A stretch of DNA of 62,182 nt from Clostridiales bacterium (GCA_012728815.1 JAAYEI010000011.1:1-62182), one strand, 5' to 3'. Counted from the stretch's first letter, positions 35,071 to 43,878 are shown. A program made the numbers and translations. The notes: a model not told the origin generated them from the sequence alone.

Positions 35071-35435
35071 CTGTTTTCATCCTCCAGCAGGTGGTTGAGC
35101 CGCGCCATGCCCTTGAGGTGCAGGCGGTAGATGTGCCTGGGGCTGTAGTTGAGCGCCAGGCTGATGTCCTCATAGGTGAGCAGGTGCAGGTAGCGCAGCT
35201 CCAGCACCTGCCGCTCGGGGAGGCTGCCCAGGCGGTCCAGCATCCCCACCAGCTGGCGGTGTCGCGCGCTGATTTTGCGCTGCAGCGCGCGGCCGGCGCG
35301 GCGCAGCTCCTCCTCGCGCTGGCCGGGCGGCGGGCAAAACGGCGGCCGCTTGCGCAAGGTCGCCAGGGTGACCGCCTGGGCACGGGCCTGCTGCTGGAGC
35401 TGGCCATAGCCCTCCAGCAGCTCACGGGCGTTCAT
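35067..35435 (-). CDS. Sigma-70 region 4-like phage protein
   Basis: The 122-residue protein has a basic N-terminal helical half and a C-terminal helix-turn-helix. The latter reads ERQVLELRYLHLLTYEDIS, then NYSPRHIYRLHLKGMARL, the pattern of sigma region 4 and of phage late-gene regulators (ArpU/DUF1492-like). It could activate late transcription or act as the DNA-recognising small terminase subunit. It overlaps both neighbours in the cassette, so all are co-translated. Confidence 0.65.
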   Translation of the reverse strand: MNARELLEGYGQLQQQARAQAVTLATLRKRPPFCPPPGQREEELRRAGRALQRKISARHRQLVGMLDRLGSLPERQVLELRYLHLLTYEDISLALNYSPRHIYRLHLKGMARLNHLLEDENR

Positions 35436-35628
35436 GGCCCTGCCCCCTCCCGCGGCTTGTCAGGTGAAGCAGGCGCTCCACCTCCTCCCGGGTGAGGCCA
35501 ATCTCCCCGCGCAGCTTGCGGTTGAGCGCGCTGTGGGACAGGTGCAGCGCCCGGGCGGCCTCCTTGCGGCTCAGGCCCGCCAGGTTCATCCTGGCGCGCA
35601 GGTCACGCAGCTCCTTCATCATCATCAA
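35422..35628 (-). CDS. Small helix-turn-helix protein, first gene of the phage-like cassette
   Basis: The 68-residue protein has a Xre-type helix-turn-helix: LSRKEAARALHLSHSALNRKL, then IGLTREEVERLLHL. It starts with four Met codons behind GGGAGG; which one is used is unclear. It overlaps the next gene by 14 bases. As the first gene after a LexA-box promoter it may regulate the cassette itself. Confidence 0.65.
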   Translation of the reverse strand: MMMMKELRDLRARMNLAGLSRKEAARALHLSHSALNRKLRGEIGLTREEVERLLHLTSRGRGQGHERP

Positions 35629-35640
35629 CCTCCCGAAAAG

Positions 35641-35654
35641 AGAACAAATGTTCT
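35641..35654. promoter_or_regulatory. LexA (SOS) box
   Basis: AGAACAAATGTTCT contains GAAC-AAAT-GTTC, the Gram-positive LexA core GAAC-N4-GTTC, in a palindrome. It lies ten bases past the -10 of the cassette promoter, across the predicted transcription start, an ideal place for repression. Confidence 0.7.
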
Positions 35655-35663
35655 TGTGCTTGC

Positions 35664-35692
35664 AGTATAGGCAGGCCGGTCCGGGCTGTCAA
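35664..35692 (-). promoter_or_regulatory. Consensus promoter of the phage-like cassette
   Basis: Minus strand: perfect TTGACA (35687-35692), 17-base spacer, TATACT (35664-35669). It is among the strongest-looking promoters in the window and fits a repressed, inducible unit. Confidence 0.75.
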
Positions 35693-35761
35693 CGCGGCGG
35701 GGGCAAGTGTATCGCAAAGCGCAAAACCGGGTGGTTTTTTAGGTTGTAAAAAAAGGCGGCC

Positions 35762-35790
35762 TTGCGCGCTGGCGGCCGGGGGGTTATCCT
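35762..35790 (+). promoter_or_regulatory. Promoter of the DUF2927 gene
   Basis: TTGCGC (35762-35767), 17-base spacer, TATCCT (35785-35790). It fits the start at 35830. Confidence 0.4.
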
Positions 35791-35829
35791 TGAATGGATG
35801 AAAGAATATCCGGGCAAGGGGGTGGGCTG

Positions 35830-36528
35830 ATGCGCCAGGCGCCTGTGGCAGGCCGGCGGCTGCTGGGCCTGTTGCTGCTGACCCTGCTTCTCCTGTGGCC
35901 CAGCCTGGCCTGGTCGCCTGGGCCACCGGCCCCGCCGGAGGCACCCGGCCTGCGCGCCGCCTTCGCCCAGGCCGCCTTCCGCTCGGAATATGACCAGCCG
36001 GGCACAAACAGCCTGCGTCGCTGGCAGGCGCCGCTGCGGGTCCTTGTGGAGGGGGAGGCCACGGGGGAGGATGTCAGCACCCTGACCGCCTTCATGGAGG
36101 AGCTGAACACCCGGGTGCCCGGCTTCCCGGGCATCTCCATGGCGGCCAGCGCCGGGGAGGCCAACGTCACCCTCACCTTCGCCCCGCTGGCGGACCTGCC
36201 CGGGTTGCTGGCCGGCTATGTGCCGGGCAACTGGGGCTTTTTCATGTTCTGGACACAGGAGGAGGTCATCATCAGCGCGCGGGTGCTCATCGCCAGCGAC
36301 ATCACCAGCCAGCAGGAACGCAACCACCTGATTCTGGAGGAGGTCACGGGCCTGCTGGGCCTGCCCAACGACCTGGACGAGCACCCTGACAGCATCATCC
36401 ACCAGCGCTGGACCACCACGCAAAGCCTGAGCCAGCTGGACTGGCAGCTGCTCAGCCTCCTGTATGACAGCCGCCTGTCCCCCGGCATGGGCTGGCTGCA
36501 GGCCCAGGCGGCGCTGGGCTGGGAGTGA
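35830..36528 (+). CDS. Secreted DUF2927-domain protein
   Basis: The 232-residue protein has a signal peptide (Leu-rich core ending near SLAWS). The DUF2927 pattern is RNHLILEEVTGLLGLPNDLDE followed by a Ser/Ile segment and a leucine-rich end (LDWQLLSLLYD), which recalls zinc-peptidase-like proteins with a degenerate metal site. The start at 35830 was chosen because AAGGGGGTG lies upstream and the predicted transcript begins near 35797; the ATG at 35794 lacks a ribosome site. Function unknown. Confidence 0.65.
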   Translation: MRQAPVAGRRLLGLLLLTLLLLWPSLAWSPGPPAPPEAPGLRAAFAQAAFRSEYDQPGTNSLRRWQAPLRVLVEGEATGEDVSTLTAFMEELNTRVPGFPGISMAASAGEANVTLTFAPLADLPGLLAGYVPGNWGFFMFWTQEEVIISARVLIASDITSQQERNHLILEEVTGLLGLPNDLDEHPDSIIHQRWTTTQSLSQLDWQLLSLLYDSRLSPGMGWLQAQAALGWE

Positions 36529-36596
36529 CAGGCAGCGCCGCCATGCATGAATCCGGGCCGGTGCCACCTTCTATGGGCAGCGGGCACCTGGCGCGG

Positions 36597-36626
36597 TTTA
36601 CGCCACAAACACCGCTGTGGTATACT
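36597..36626 (+). promoter_or_regulatory. Promoter of the pdp operon
   Basis: TTTACG (36597-36602), 18-base spacer, TATACT (36621-36626) with a TGG extension. Confidence 0.55.
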
Positions 36627-36665
36627 TGATGCCTGAAATCACACAAGCAGCAAGCGGGAGGGGCC

Positions 36666-37985
36666 ATGGCGCTCATTGACCTGATCAACGTTAAAAAACT
36701 GGGGGGCGAGCTGGACGAAGCCCAGCTGGCCGCCTTTGCCAACGCCGCCGCCGACCCACAGACGCCTGATTACCAGCTGGCCGCCCTGCTGATGGCCATC
36801 CGCATCAACGGCATGAGCCCGCGGGAAACCGCCCAGCTCACCATGGCGATGGCGCGCACCGGGGACATGCTCAGCCCCCAGGTGGGGGGCACCCCGGTGG
36901 ACAAGCACTCCACCGGCGGCGTGGGGGACACCACCACCCTGGTGCTGGCGCCCTTGGTGGCCGCCTGCGGGGGCAAGGTGGTCAAGATGTCCGGCCGCGG
37001 CCTGGGGCACACCGGGGGGACGATTGACAAGCTGGAGAGCATCCCCGGCTTTCGCACCGAGCTGCCCGAGGAGGACTTTCTGCGCATCGCCCGGGAGGTG
37101 GGCTGCTGCGTGGTGGGGCAGACCGGGGAGCTGGCCCCGGCGGACAAGCGCCTGTACAGCCTGCGGGACGTGACGGGCACCGTGGACAGCATCCCGCTGA
37201 TTTCCTCCTCCATCATGAGCAAGAAGCTGGCTGGCGGCGCGATGGGCATTGTGCTGGATGTCAAGCTGGGCTCAGGCGCGCTGATGAAAACCATGGCCGA
37301 TTGCCTGGCCCTGGCCCGCACCATGTGCGACATCGGCCGGCGCGCCGGGCGGCGGATGGCCGCCCTCATCACCGGCATGGATGAGCCCCTGGGCAGCCAT
37401 GTGGGAAACGCGCTGGAGGTCAAGGAGGCCATCGACACCCTGGCCGGCCGGGTCACAGGGCCGCTGCTGCAGGTCTCCCTGGCCCTGGGCGCGCAGATGC
37501 TGCTGCTGGGCAGCCAGGCGCAGGATGAGGACCAGGCGGTGCGGCTGCTGCAGGACGCATTGGACAGCGGGCGCGGGCTGGCGAAGTTCGCGCAGATGAT
37601 CGCGGCCCAGGGCGGGGACGCGCGGGTCTGTGAGGACACCCGCCTGCTGCCCCGGGCGGCGGTGACCCAGCCGGTGCTGAGCATGGCGGATGGGTGGCTG
37701 TCCCGGATGGACACCGAGGCCATCGGCCTGGCCGCCCAGCGCCTGGGCGCCGGGCGCAGCAGGAAGGAAGACATCATTGACCCGGCTGTGGGGCTGGTGC
37801 TGCACAAGCGCATCGGCGACCGGGTGGCGGCCGGGGAAGCCCTGGCCACCCTGCACCACAACCACGCCCCCCGGGCACAGGAAGCCCATGACCTGCTGCT
37901 GGGCGCGGTGCACATCTCCGGGGCCCAGCCGCCCCGCAGCGCGCTGATCCGCGCGCGGATCGCCATTGACGGAAAGGAAACCTGA
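36666..37985 (+). CDS. pdp: Pyrimidine-nucleoside phosphorylase
   Basis: The 439-residue cytosolic enzyme cleaves uridine, thymidine and deoxyuridine with phosphate for nucleoside salvage. The family signature KHSTGGVGDT is at 80-89, followed by KMSGRGLGHTGGTIDKLES. The C-terminal part carries the barrel-sandwich GLVLHKRIGDRV. A good GGGAGG site precedes the ATG. It leads an operon whose other members concern redox and envelope functions, with no obvious metabolic link. Confidence 0.93.
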   Translation: MALIDLINVKKLGGELDEAQLAAFANAAADPQTPDYQLAALLMAIRINGMSPRETAQLTMAMARTGDMLSPQVGGTPVDKHSTGGVGDTTTLVLAPLVAACGGKVVKMSGRGLGHTGGTIDKLESIPGFRTELPEEDFLRIAREVGCCVVGQTGELAPADKRLYSLRDVTGTVDSIPLISSSIMSKKLAGGAMGIVLDVKLGSGALMKTMADCLALARTMCDIGRRAGRRMAALITGMDEPLGSHVGNALEVKEAIDTLAGRVTGPLLQVSLALGAQMLLLGSQAQDEDQAVRLLQDALDSGRGLAKFAQMIAAQGGDARVCEDTRLLPRAAVTQPVLSMADGWLSRMDTEAIGLAAQRLGAGRSRKEDIIDPAVGLVLHKRIGDRVAAGEALATLHHNHAPRAQEAHDLLLGAVHISGAQPPRSALIRARIAIDGKET

Positions 37986-37986
37986 C

Positions 37987-38598
37987 ATGACCAAACGCCT
38001 GCTTGCCCTCATCCTGGCCCTGCTGCTGACGCTGCCCCTGGCGGCCGCCCTGATGGAGGAGGCCGCGCAGCCCGAGGCCGCCGAAGAAGAGTCCCACTTC
38101 TTCGCTGACATGGCCTTCACCTACCTGGACGGCACCCCCTTTGACACGGCGGCCTTCCGGGACACCCCCATCCTGCTGAACATGTGGGCCACCTGGTGTT
38201 CCCCCTGCGTTGGCGAGATGCCCCACCTGGACGCGCTGGCGGCGGAGTACGCGGGGCGCATCCACATCATCGGCGTGCACAGCGAAGGCCTGACGGTGAC
38301 CGAGCAGGGCGAGCTGATTGTGGACGAGGACAAGACCGCCGCCGCCCTCAAGCTGCAGGAGGAGCTGGGGCTCACCTTCCCCCTGCTCAACCCCGACTCC
38401 CTGCTGTTCATCCTCATGAACGACCCGCAGTATGGCATCAACCTGAACGTGCTGCCCACCACCTGGCTGATTGACGGGGAGGGCTATATCCGCAGCATCG
38501 TGGAATCCGCCTATGACAAGGCGGGCTGGCAGCGCATCATCGACCGGTTCCTCAGCGACCTTGTGCAGGAAGACGTGGATGAGCCGGACCTGGGCTGA
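37987..38598 (+). CDS. Secreted TlpA-like thiol-disulfide oxidoreductase
   Basis: The 203-residue protein has a signal peptide (MTKRLLALILALLLTLPLAA) and an acidic linker. Its thioredoxin fold carries the active site WATWCSPC (Cys71, Cys74) and the cis-Pro loop LPTTWLID. It acts outside the membrane on disulfides. The start at 37987 has GGAAAGGAAA ahead of it. The following two genes encode a membrane CXXC peptide and a membrane Fe-S protein, together a likely electron route from cytosol to this protein. Confidence 0.88.
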   Translation: MTKRLLALILALLLTLPLAAALMEEAAQPEAAEEESHFFADMAFTYLDGTPFDTAAFRDTPILLNMWATWCSPCVGEMPHLDALAAEYAGRIHIIGVHSEGLTVTEQGELIVDEDKTAAALKLQEELGLTFPLLNPDSLLFILMNDPQYGINLNVLPTTWLIDGEGYIRSIVESAYDKAGWQRIIDRFLSDLVQEDVDEPDLG

Positions 38599-38743
38599 GC
38601 GGGAGCGGGCACGCCGCCGGCTGACCCTGCCCCTGCTTCTGCTGGGGCTGGGGCTGCTCCTTGCGGGCGTGCTGCGGGGCGAGGTGGCCATTGTGCTGCA
38701 AAAGGCCATCCGCATCTGCCTGGAGTGCATCGGCATTGGCTAG
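38579..38743 (+). CDS. CD1871A-family CXXC membrane peptide
   Basis: The 54-residue protein has a basic N terminus, one transmembrane helix (about 16-33) and a C-terminal KAIRICLECIGIG with Cys47 and Cys50. This ending is the signature of the small CD1871A family, found with TlpA and 4Fe-4S proteins in Clostridia. It overlaps the tlpA-like gene by 20 bases. It probably passes electrons or disulfides between the two neighbours; that role is inferred. Confidence 0.8.
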   Translation: MSRTWAERERARRRLTLPLLLLGLGLLLAGVLRGEVAIVLQKAIRICLECIGIG

Positions 38744-38762
38744 GCGGCAAAAGGCGGAGCGC

Positions 38763-39710
38763 GTGCGCCACCGCGGAAAAATCCAGCTGTTTGTGGCCGC
38801 GGCCAGCAACTCCTATGTGACCGGTTTCCTGGCGGGCAAGATTTACCAGGGCAACCTCAAGCAGCTCTGCCACCCGGGGCTCAACTGCTATTCCTGCCCG
38901 GGGGCGCTGCTGTCCTGCCCCATCGGCGCCCTGCAGGCAGTGATTGGCAGCCGTGCCTTCCACCTGTCGCTGTATGTGTTTGGCTTCCTGCTGGTGGTGG
39001 GGGCGGCGCTGGGGCGCATGGTCTGCGGCTTTCTCTGCCCCTTTGGCTGGATCCAGGAGCTGCTCTACAAGGTTCCTTTCCCGTGGAAGCGCAACCGCTT
39101 CCGGGGCGACCGGCCGCTGCGCTACGTGAAATACGCCATGCTGCTGGTGCTGGTCATCCTGCTGCCCATGGTGCTGGGCAACGCCGCCGGGGAGGCCACC
39201 CCCACCTTTTGCAAGTACGTCTGCCCCGCTGGCGCGCTGGAGGGCGGGGTGCCCCTGGTGTTCTTCAGCCCCGCCCAGGCAGGGCCCCAGGCGCCCGCCG
39301 GGCCCCTGCTGCCTGGCCAGCCCCCGGTGCGGCTGATCGCCCGGGAGGGCCCGCGCTTTGAGACCGGCGCCCTGTTCCTGCTCAAGATGAGCATCCTGGG
39401 GCTCACTCTGCTGGCCTGCCTCATGAACTACCGGCCCTTCTGCAAGTATGTCTGCCCCCTGGGCGCGGCCTACGGGCTGCTCAATCCGGTGTCCTTCTAC
39501 CGGCTGCGGCTGGCGGAGGACAAGTGCATCCACTGCGGCGCCTGTGAACGCGCCTGCCTGATGTGCCTGAACCCCATCCAGCAGCTCAACCACCCTGAGT
39601 GCGTGCGCTGCGGGGATTGTGTCAACGCCTGCCCGACGGACGCGCTGTCCATGGGCTTTGGGGCGCGCGGGGCGCGAACTGCCTTGGCCCCCGGAAAGGA
39701 ACCTGCATGA
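38763..39710 (+). CDS. Membrane 4Fe-4S ferredoxin-type protein (NapH-like)
   Basis: The 315-residue protein combines membrane helices with many cysteine motifs: CYSCPGALLSCPIGA, CGFLCPFGW, CKYVCPAGA, CKYVCPLGA. The C-terminal ferredoxin pair is CIHCGACERAC and CVRCGDCVNACP. This is the NapH/CcoG-like layout. It likely feeds electrons through the membrane to the CXXC peptide and TlpA-like protein. The GTG at 38763 was chosen because of AAAGGCGGAG upstream; a TTG at 38736 is also possible. The stop overlaps the next gene by four bases. Confidence 0.82.
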   Translation: MRHRGKIQLFVAAASNSYVTGFLAGKIYQGNLKQLCHPGLNCYSCPGALLSCPIGALQAVIGSRAFHLSLYVFGFLLVVGAALGRMVCGFLCPFGWIQELLYKVPFPWKRNRFRGDRPLRYVKYAMLLVLVILLPMVLGNAAGEATPTFCKYVCPAGALEGGVPLVFFSPAQAGPQAPAGPLLPGQPPVRLIAREGPRFETGALFLLKMSILGLTLLACLMNYRPFCKYVCPLGAAYGLLNPVSFYRLRLAEDKCIHCGACERACLMCLNPIQQLNHPECVRCGDCVNACPTDALSMGFGARGARTALAPGKEPA

Positions 39711-40861
39711 AACGTTTTATAAGCCTTCTGGCCTGCCTGCTGCTGGCCCTGCCCGCGCTGGGGGTGGCCGAGCTCTCCGGCGAACCGCTGCGCCTGGCGG
39801 AGATTGAGCAGTTCAACCAGCTGCTGCTGGAGCGCGCGGTGGCCGAGGGGCAGGACACCTTCCCCGGCGAGGGCGGCCACCTGGTGCGGGGCGAGGACTA
39901 TGAGCTGCTGCTGGCCGGGCCGGATGTGAGCGCGGACTCCCTGGTGCTCGCGGCCACCCTGGGCGGCGGCCACGCGGAGCATGACGCCCCGGTCTTTGAG
40001 GGCCCCCGCGGCAGCCGGCCGGACATGCTGGTGGAGCAGCTGCTGGCCCTGTTTTTGAACGACAACCCGGCCCTGGCCGGGCGCGTGGACAGCGCGGTGC
40101 TCTATATCGCGGGTGAGCTGCCCGCGGCCACCCACACCGGCTTCATCCTGCGCGACGGCGCCCAGGTGCAGCTGGTGGAGTATGACATCTACTACCAGAC
40201 CGGGCAGGGCGTGGCACAGGCCGGCATCCAGTTCACGGTGGAGAATGGCTTTGTGACCTTCATCCGCAGCTTCCTCTCCCCGGAGGTGCTCAGCCAGGAG
40301 GAGGCCGGCCAGGCGCTGGCCAGCCTGCGCACCCTGCAGGAGCAGCACAGCTACATCGCGCTGGGCGAGAAGGATGGCAGCCAGTTTTCCCGGGAGGACT
40401 GCGTGCTGGGCGGGCTGGACTTCTTTGACATCAACCCGGAGGGGGCCAAGGTTGTCCTGGGCCCGCCCACCGTGGAACAGACGCTGGCGGATTCCGATGG
40501 CGGCCAGTTGCAGGTGCTGCAGTGGGAAGGCTTTGAGGCGGTGTTCAGCCTGCAGGCGGGCCAGGCACATGCCCGGCGCCTGGTGATCAACGGCGGCGCC
40601 CATGAGGGCCCGCGCGGCCTGCGCCTGGGGGACACCCTGGCCCAGGCCATCTCCCGCTTTGAGCACAGCGTACAGGACGCGGACCAGCCCGGCGTCCTGT
40701 ACGGCGACGCCCAGGGCCAGCAACCGCCCTATGGCCTGCTGGTGGCGGACGCGCAGGGCAGCCTGCTGTATTACGCCATCGCGGTGCAGGAGGGCACGGC
40801 CGCGCTGATTCTGGAGTTTGTGGATGACCTGCTGGTGTCCATGAGCATCAGCTACCTGTAG
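39707..40861 (+). CDS. Secreted protein of unknown function in the pdp operon
   Basis: 384 residues, not recognised. It has a signal peptide (MKRFISLLACLLLALPALGVA), then mixed alpha/beta sequence. Two similar-looking portions concern values read as GDTLAQAISRFEH and DGAQVQLVEYDIYY. No catalytic motif stands out. The ATG overlaps the stop of the Fe-S gene (ATGA), so it is translated together with the redox genes and may be a substrate or partner of the TlpA-like protein. Confidence 0.6.
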   Translation: MKRFISLLACLLLALPALGVAELSGEPLRLAEIEQFNQLLLERAVAEGQDTFPGEGGHLVRGEDYELLLAGPDVSADSLVLAATLGGGHAEHDAPVFEGPRGSRPDMLVEQLLALFLNDNPALAGRVDSAVLYIAGELPAATHTGFILRDGAQVQLVEYDIYYQTGQGVAQAGIQFTVENGFVTFIRSFLSPEVLSQEEAGQALASLRTLQEQHSYIALGEKDGSQFSREDCVLGGLDFFDINPEGAKVVLGPPTVEQTLADSDGGQLQVLQWEGFEAVFSLQAGQAHARRLVINGGAHEGPRGLRLGDTLAQAISRFEHSVQDADQPGVLYGDAQGQQPPYGLLVADAQGSLLYYAIAVQEGTAALILEFVDDLLVSMSISYL

Positions 40862-40895
40862 CGTTCCCCGACAGGCCCGCCTTGGAGGAGGCACG

Positions 40896-43706
40896 ATGAA
40901 GATTGACCTGAGCTGCCCGGTAGAGCTGTGGCATTTCAGGCTGCCCACAGAGGAGTACCCGGTGGTCAGCCTCAACCTGTTCAACCTGGCGCAAAAGGCG
41001 GTGGTGTCGCTGCAGGCGGCGCTGCTTGGCTTTGACCAGGAGGGCGAGCAGTACGCCCGGCAGGTGGAGCGGGTGAGCGGGCTGGACGGCCAGCCCCGCA
41101 GCGCCTTTGAGGTGCTCATCGCCATGGAGGACGGCCACCTGGCCCAGCGCATGGACATCATCATTGAGAAGGTGTGGTTTGAGGACGGCACCGTGTGGCG
41201 CCGGGGCGCGGGCCAGATGAGCGAGTACCGCGACACGCGCCTTCTGCCCTCCCGCCAGCTGGACCTGCTGCGCCAGCTGGCCGGGGCGGACGCCCTGGGC
41301 TACCCCAGCGACCAGGGCGCGGTCTGGGTCTGCCTGTGCGGGCGGCCCAACGCCGCCAGCCTCACCCAGTGCCAGCGCTGCGACCGGGAGAAGCATGCCC
41401 AGTTCACCCAGTTCAACCAGGCGGCGATTGAGACCATGATCTACCGGCGCGACAGCGAGCTGGAGGAAAAGGCCCAGGCGGCGCGCCTGGAGGCCGGGCG
41501 CATGCAGGAGGAGCGCGAGCAGCAGGAGCTGCGCCGCCGCCGCCGCCTGCGCCGCAGCCTGCTGGCCCTGCTCATCCTGGCGCTGCTGGCGGCGGGCGCC
41601 TATGGCACCATCCACTTTGGCATCCCGGCCTGGAGCTATCACCAGGCCGGCCAGCTGCTGGAGGGCAACCAGTTTGACGAGGCCAAGGCCCGCTTCCTGG
41701 CACTGGACACCTGGCGCGACAGCGCCCAGATGGCGCGGGAGGCTGACTATCGCAAGGCCGACAGCCTGATGCAAAACGGCAACGCCACCGCCATCAAGAC
41801 CGCGGAGGAACTCTACACCCTCCTGGGCGATTACCGGGACAGCGCGCAGCGCTTCCAGGCCGCGCGCTACCGCCGCGCCGGGCTGATGCGCCAGGGGCAG
41901 GACTATGCCCAGGCCGTGACCCTGTATGACAGCCTGGGCGCCTATGAGGACAGCCGGCAGAAAAGCCAGGCCACCAGCTACGACTGGGCGCTGCAGCTCA
42001 TGGAGGCGCTGGACTACCCCGGGGCACGGGAGAAGCTGCTGGCCCTGGGCGAGTACCAGGACGCGCCAAGCCTGGCGGAGGACTGCCTCTACCTGCCCGC
42101 CCTCGCCCACCTGGACAACAAGGAATTCCAGCAGGCCGAGGCGCTGCTGAAGCAGCTGCCTGACAACCAGAACGCCCGCCTCAAGCTGCAGGAGACCTAC
42201 TACGGCTGGGGTGAGGTGCTCTTCCTCTCGCGGGATTTTGAGCTGGCAGCCGAAAAATTCCTGCTGGCCGGGGACTACCGCGACGCCTTCCGCCGGGCCT
42301 CCGAATGCCTGTATGAGCCGGCGGTGGAGCTGATGGCGCAAGGCGAGTACGAGAAGGCCAAGTCCTATTTTGAGCAGATTCTGGCCTACCGCGACAGCGC
42401 CGCCCTCTCCCAGCAGGCCTCCTACCAGATGGGCCTGCGGGCCGGGGAGGCCGGGCAGTGGCTGGCCGCGGCCGACCATTTCATCGCCGCGCCCGACCTG
42501 ACCGCCGCCCAGGCCGCGCTCATGGAGGCGCGCTACCACCTGGGCGAGGAGGCCCTGCAGCGGGGTGAACTGGCCCTGGCGGCAGAGCTGTTTGAGCAGG
42601 CGGGCGAATACGGGGACGCCCCGGCCCGCATGCGCCAGGCGCGCTATGAGGCGGGCATCGCGCTGGTCAACCAGAAGGACTATGCCGGCGCCATCGCGCT
42701 GTTTGAGCAGCTGCCCAATGACGCCCCTGCCCAGGAGGAGCTGCAGCGCGCCCGCTACAGCCAGGCCATCGCCCTGCTGGACCAGGGGCGCAACCTGGAG
42801 GCCATCGAGGCCTTCACCGCGCTGGCGGGCTTCAGCCAGAGCGCGGAGTATTTGAACAAGGCCATCTACCAGCTGGCCGGGGAGCGCCTGGAGGCCCAGG
42901 AGTACGAGGAGGCCTCCAAGCTGTATGAAGGTTTGGGGGATTACATGGATGCCCGGCAGCGCTTCATGGAGGCGCAGTACGCGCTGGCGCTCAACGCCCT
43001 CAACGCGGGGGAGGTGGAGGCCGCCATTGAGCGCCTGACGCCCATCCGTGACTACCAGAACGCCGATGCCCTGTACCTGAGCGCGGTCTATCAGCAGGCG
43101 GAGGCAGCTGTTGCCGCGCAGCGGCTGGGGGAGGCGGCGCGCCTGTATGCGCTGGTGCCTGGCTACCAGGACGCGGACGAGAAGAGCGCGCAGTACTTCG
43201 CCAGCTATTTTGACCACGCCAACCAGACAGCCGTCCAGGGCATGAAATCCGGGGATTATGAAAGCGTCATCGCAGCGCTGGAGGGCCTGGACCTGGCCGA
43301 CCTGCCCCCCCAGTACGCGGGCCTGCACGACACCTACCAGGAGGCCATCTACCGCCACGCCGAGGCCCTGTATGCTGACAGGAAGCCCTTTGAGGCGCTG
43401 CCCTTCTACCAGCGCGTGGCCGGTTACAAGGACGTGACCACCCGCAAGCTCAACCGCGTGCCCTACCTGCTGATTGGCAGCTGGCGCAGCCAGAAGGGGG
43501 CGGAGTTCATCTTCCGGGAGGACGGCACCTGCCTGATTGAAGGCAAGGAGATGTACTACTATGCCCGGCAGTACCTGCTGCAGGTGGGGGACCGGCCGGA
43601 GGAGCTGAACATCCGCTACAACATTGTCTACCTGCGCAACCAGGCCCTCACCCTGCGCCACGAAAAGACCAAGGTGATTTACAAATGCACCTTGTTTGAG
43701 GAATGA
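40896..43706 (+). CDS. Large TPR-like repeat membrane protein with zinc ribbon
   Basis: The 936-residue protein has four parts. Residues 1-140 form an unrecognised N-terminal domain. A zinc ribbon follows at about 145-165 (WVCLCGRPN, then CQRC). A Gln/Glu/Arg-rich helix leads to one transmembrane segment near 220-243. The rest is roughly fifteen or more helical repeats of about 35 residues with the recurring phrase Y-x-DA/DS (GDYRDSA, GAYEDSR, GEYQDAP, GDYMDAR). The last 80 residues look like a small beta domain (LIGSWRSQKGAEFIF). The repeats would lie outside the membrane and suit protein or glycan binding. GGAGG precedes the start. Confidence 0.7.
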   Translation: MKIDLSCPVELWHFRLPTEEYPVVSLNLFNLAQKAVVSLQAALLGFDQEGEQYARQVERVSGLDGQPRSAFEVLIAMEDGHLAQRMDIIIEKVWFEDGTVWRRGAGQMSEYRDTRLLPSRQLDLLRQLAGADALGYPSDQGAVWVCLCGRPNAASLTQCQRCDREKHAQFTQFNQAAIETMIYRRDSELEEKAQAARLEAGRMQEEREQQELRRRRRLRRSLLALLILALLAAGAYGTIHFGIPAWSYHQAGQLLEGNQFDEAKARFLALDTWRDSAQMAREADYRKADSLMQNGNATAIKTAEELYTLLGDYRDSAQRFQAARYRRAGLMRQGQDYAQAVTLYDSLGAYEDSRQKSQATSYDWALQLMEALDYPGAREKLLALGEYQDAPSLAEDCLYLPALAHLDNKEFQQAEALLKQLPDNQNARLKLQETYYGWGEVLFLSRDFELAAEKFLLAGDYRDAFRRASECLYEPAVELMAQGEYEKAKSYFEQILAYRDSAALSQQASYQMGLRAGEAGQWLAAADHFIAAPDLTAAQAALMEARYHLGEEALQRGELALAAELFEQAGEYGDAPARMRQARYEAGIALVNQKDYAGAIALFEQLPNDAPAQEELQRARYSQAIALLDQGRNLEAIEAFTALAGFSQSAEYLNKAIYQLAGERLEAQEYEEASKLYEGLGDYMDARQRFMEAQYALALNALNAGEVEAAIERLTPIRDYQNADALYLSAVYQQAEAAVAAQRLGEAARLYALVPGYQDADEKSAQYFASYFDHANQTAVQGMKSGDYESVIAALEGLDLADLPPQYAGLHDTYQEAIYRHAEALYADRKPFEALPFYQRVAGYKDVTTRKLNRVPYLLIGSWRSQKGAEFIFREDGTCLIEGKEMYYYARQYLLQVGDRPEELNIRYNIVYLRNQALTLRHEKTKVIYKCTLFEE

Positions 43707-43878
43707 CAGCCGCTGCCCACCCAGCCCTTCTGCCGTGGCAGCCGCGTCACGCCCGCGCCCGGCCCCCCGCCGTGCCGGGTATTTGTGATGCCGCCCTGAA
43801 GGCGGGCCTTCCCCTGCCATCCTCCTGTCTTCACAGGCATAGCCGGCCCCATCCGGTTTCTGCCCGGCGGGTGTCCCC

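Noticed and set aside
33617..35692. Complete integrated prophage
   Set aside because: No integrase, portal, capsid, tail, holin or attachment-site repeats were seen on either side; only four phage-like genes are present.
38471..38743. 90-residue version of the CXXC peptide starting at 38471
   Set aside because: The first 36 codons lie inside the TlpA-like gene in another frame and are not protein-like; the ATG at 38579 gives a normal family-length peptide.
41640..43460. CRISPR array or tandem DNA repeat within the repeat protein
   Set aside because: The periodicity is in the protein; the DNA units differ too much and the reading frame is continuous.
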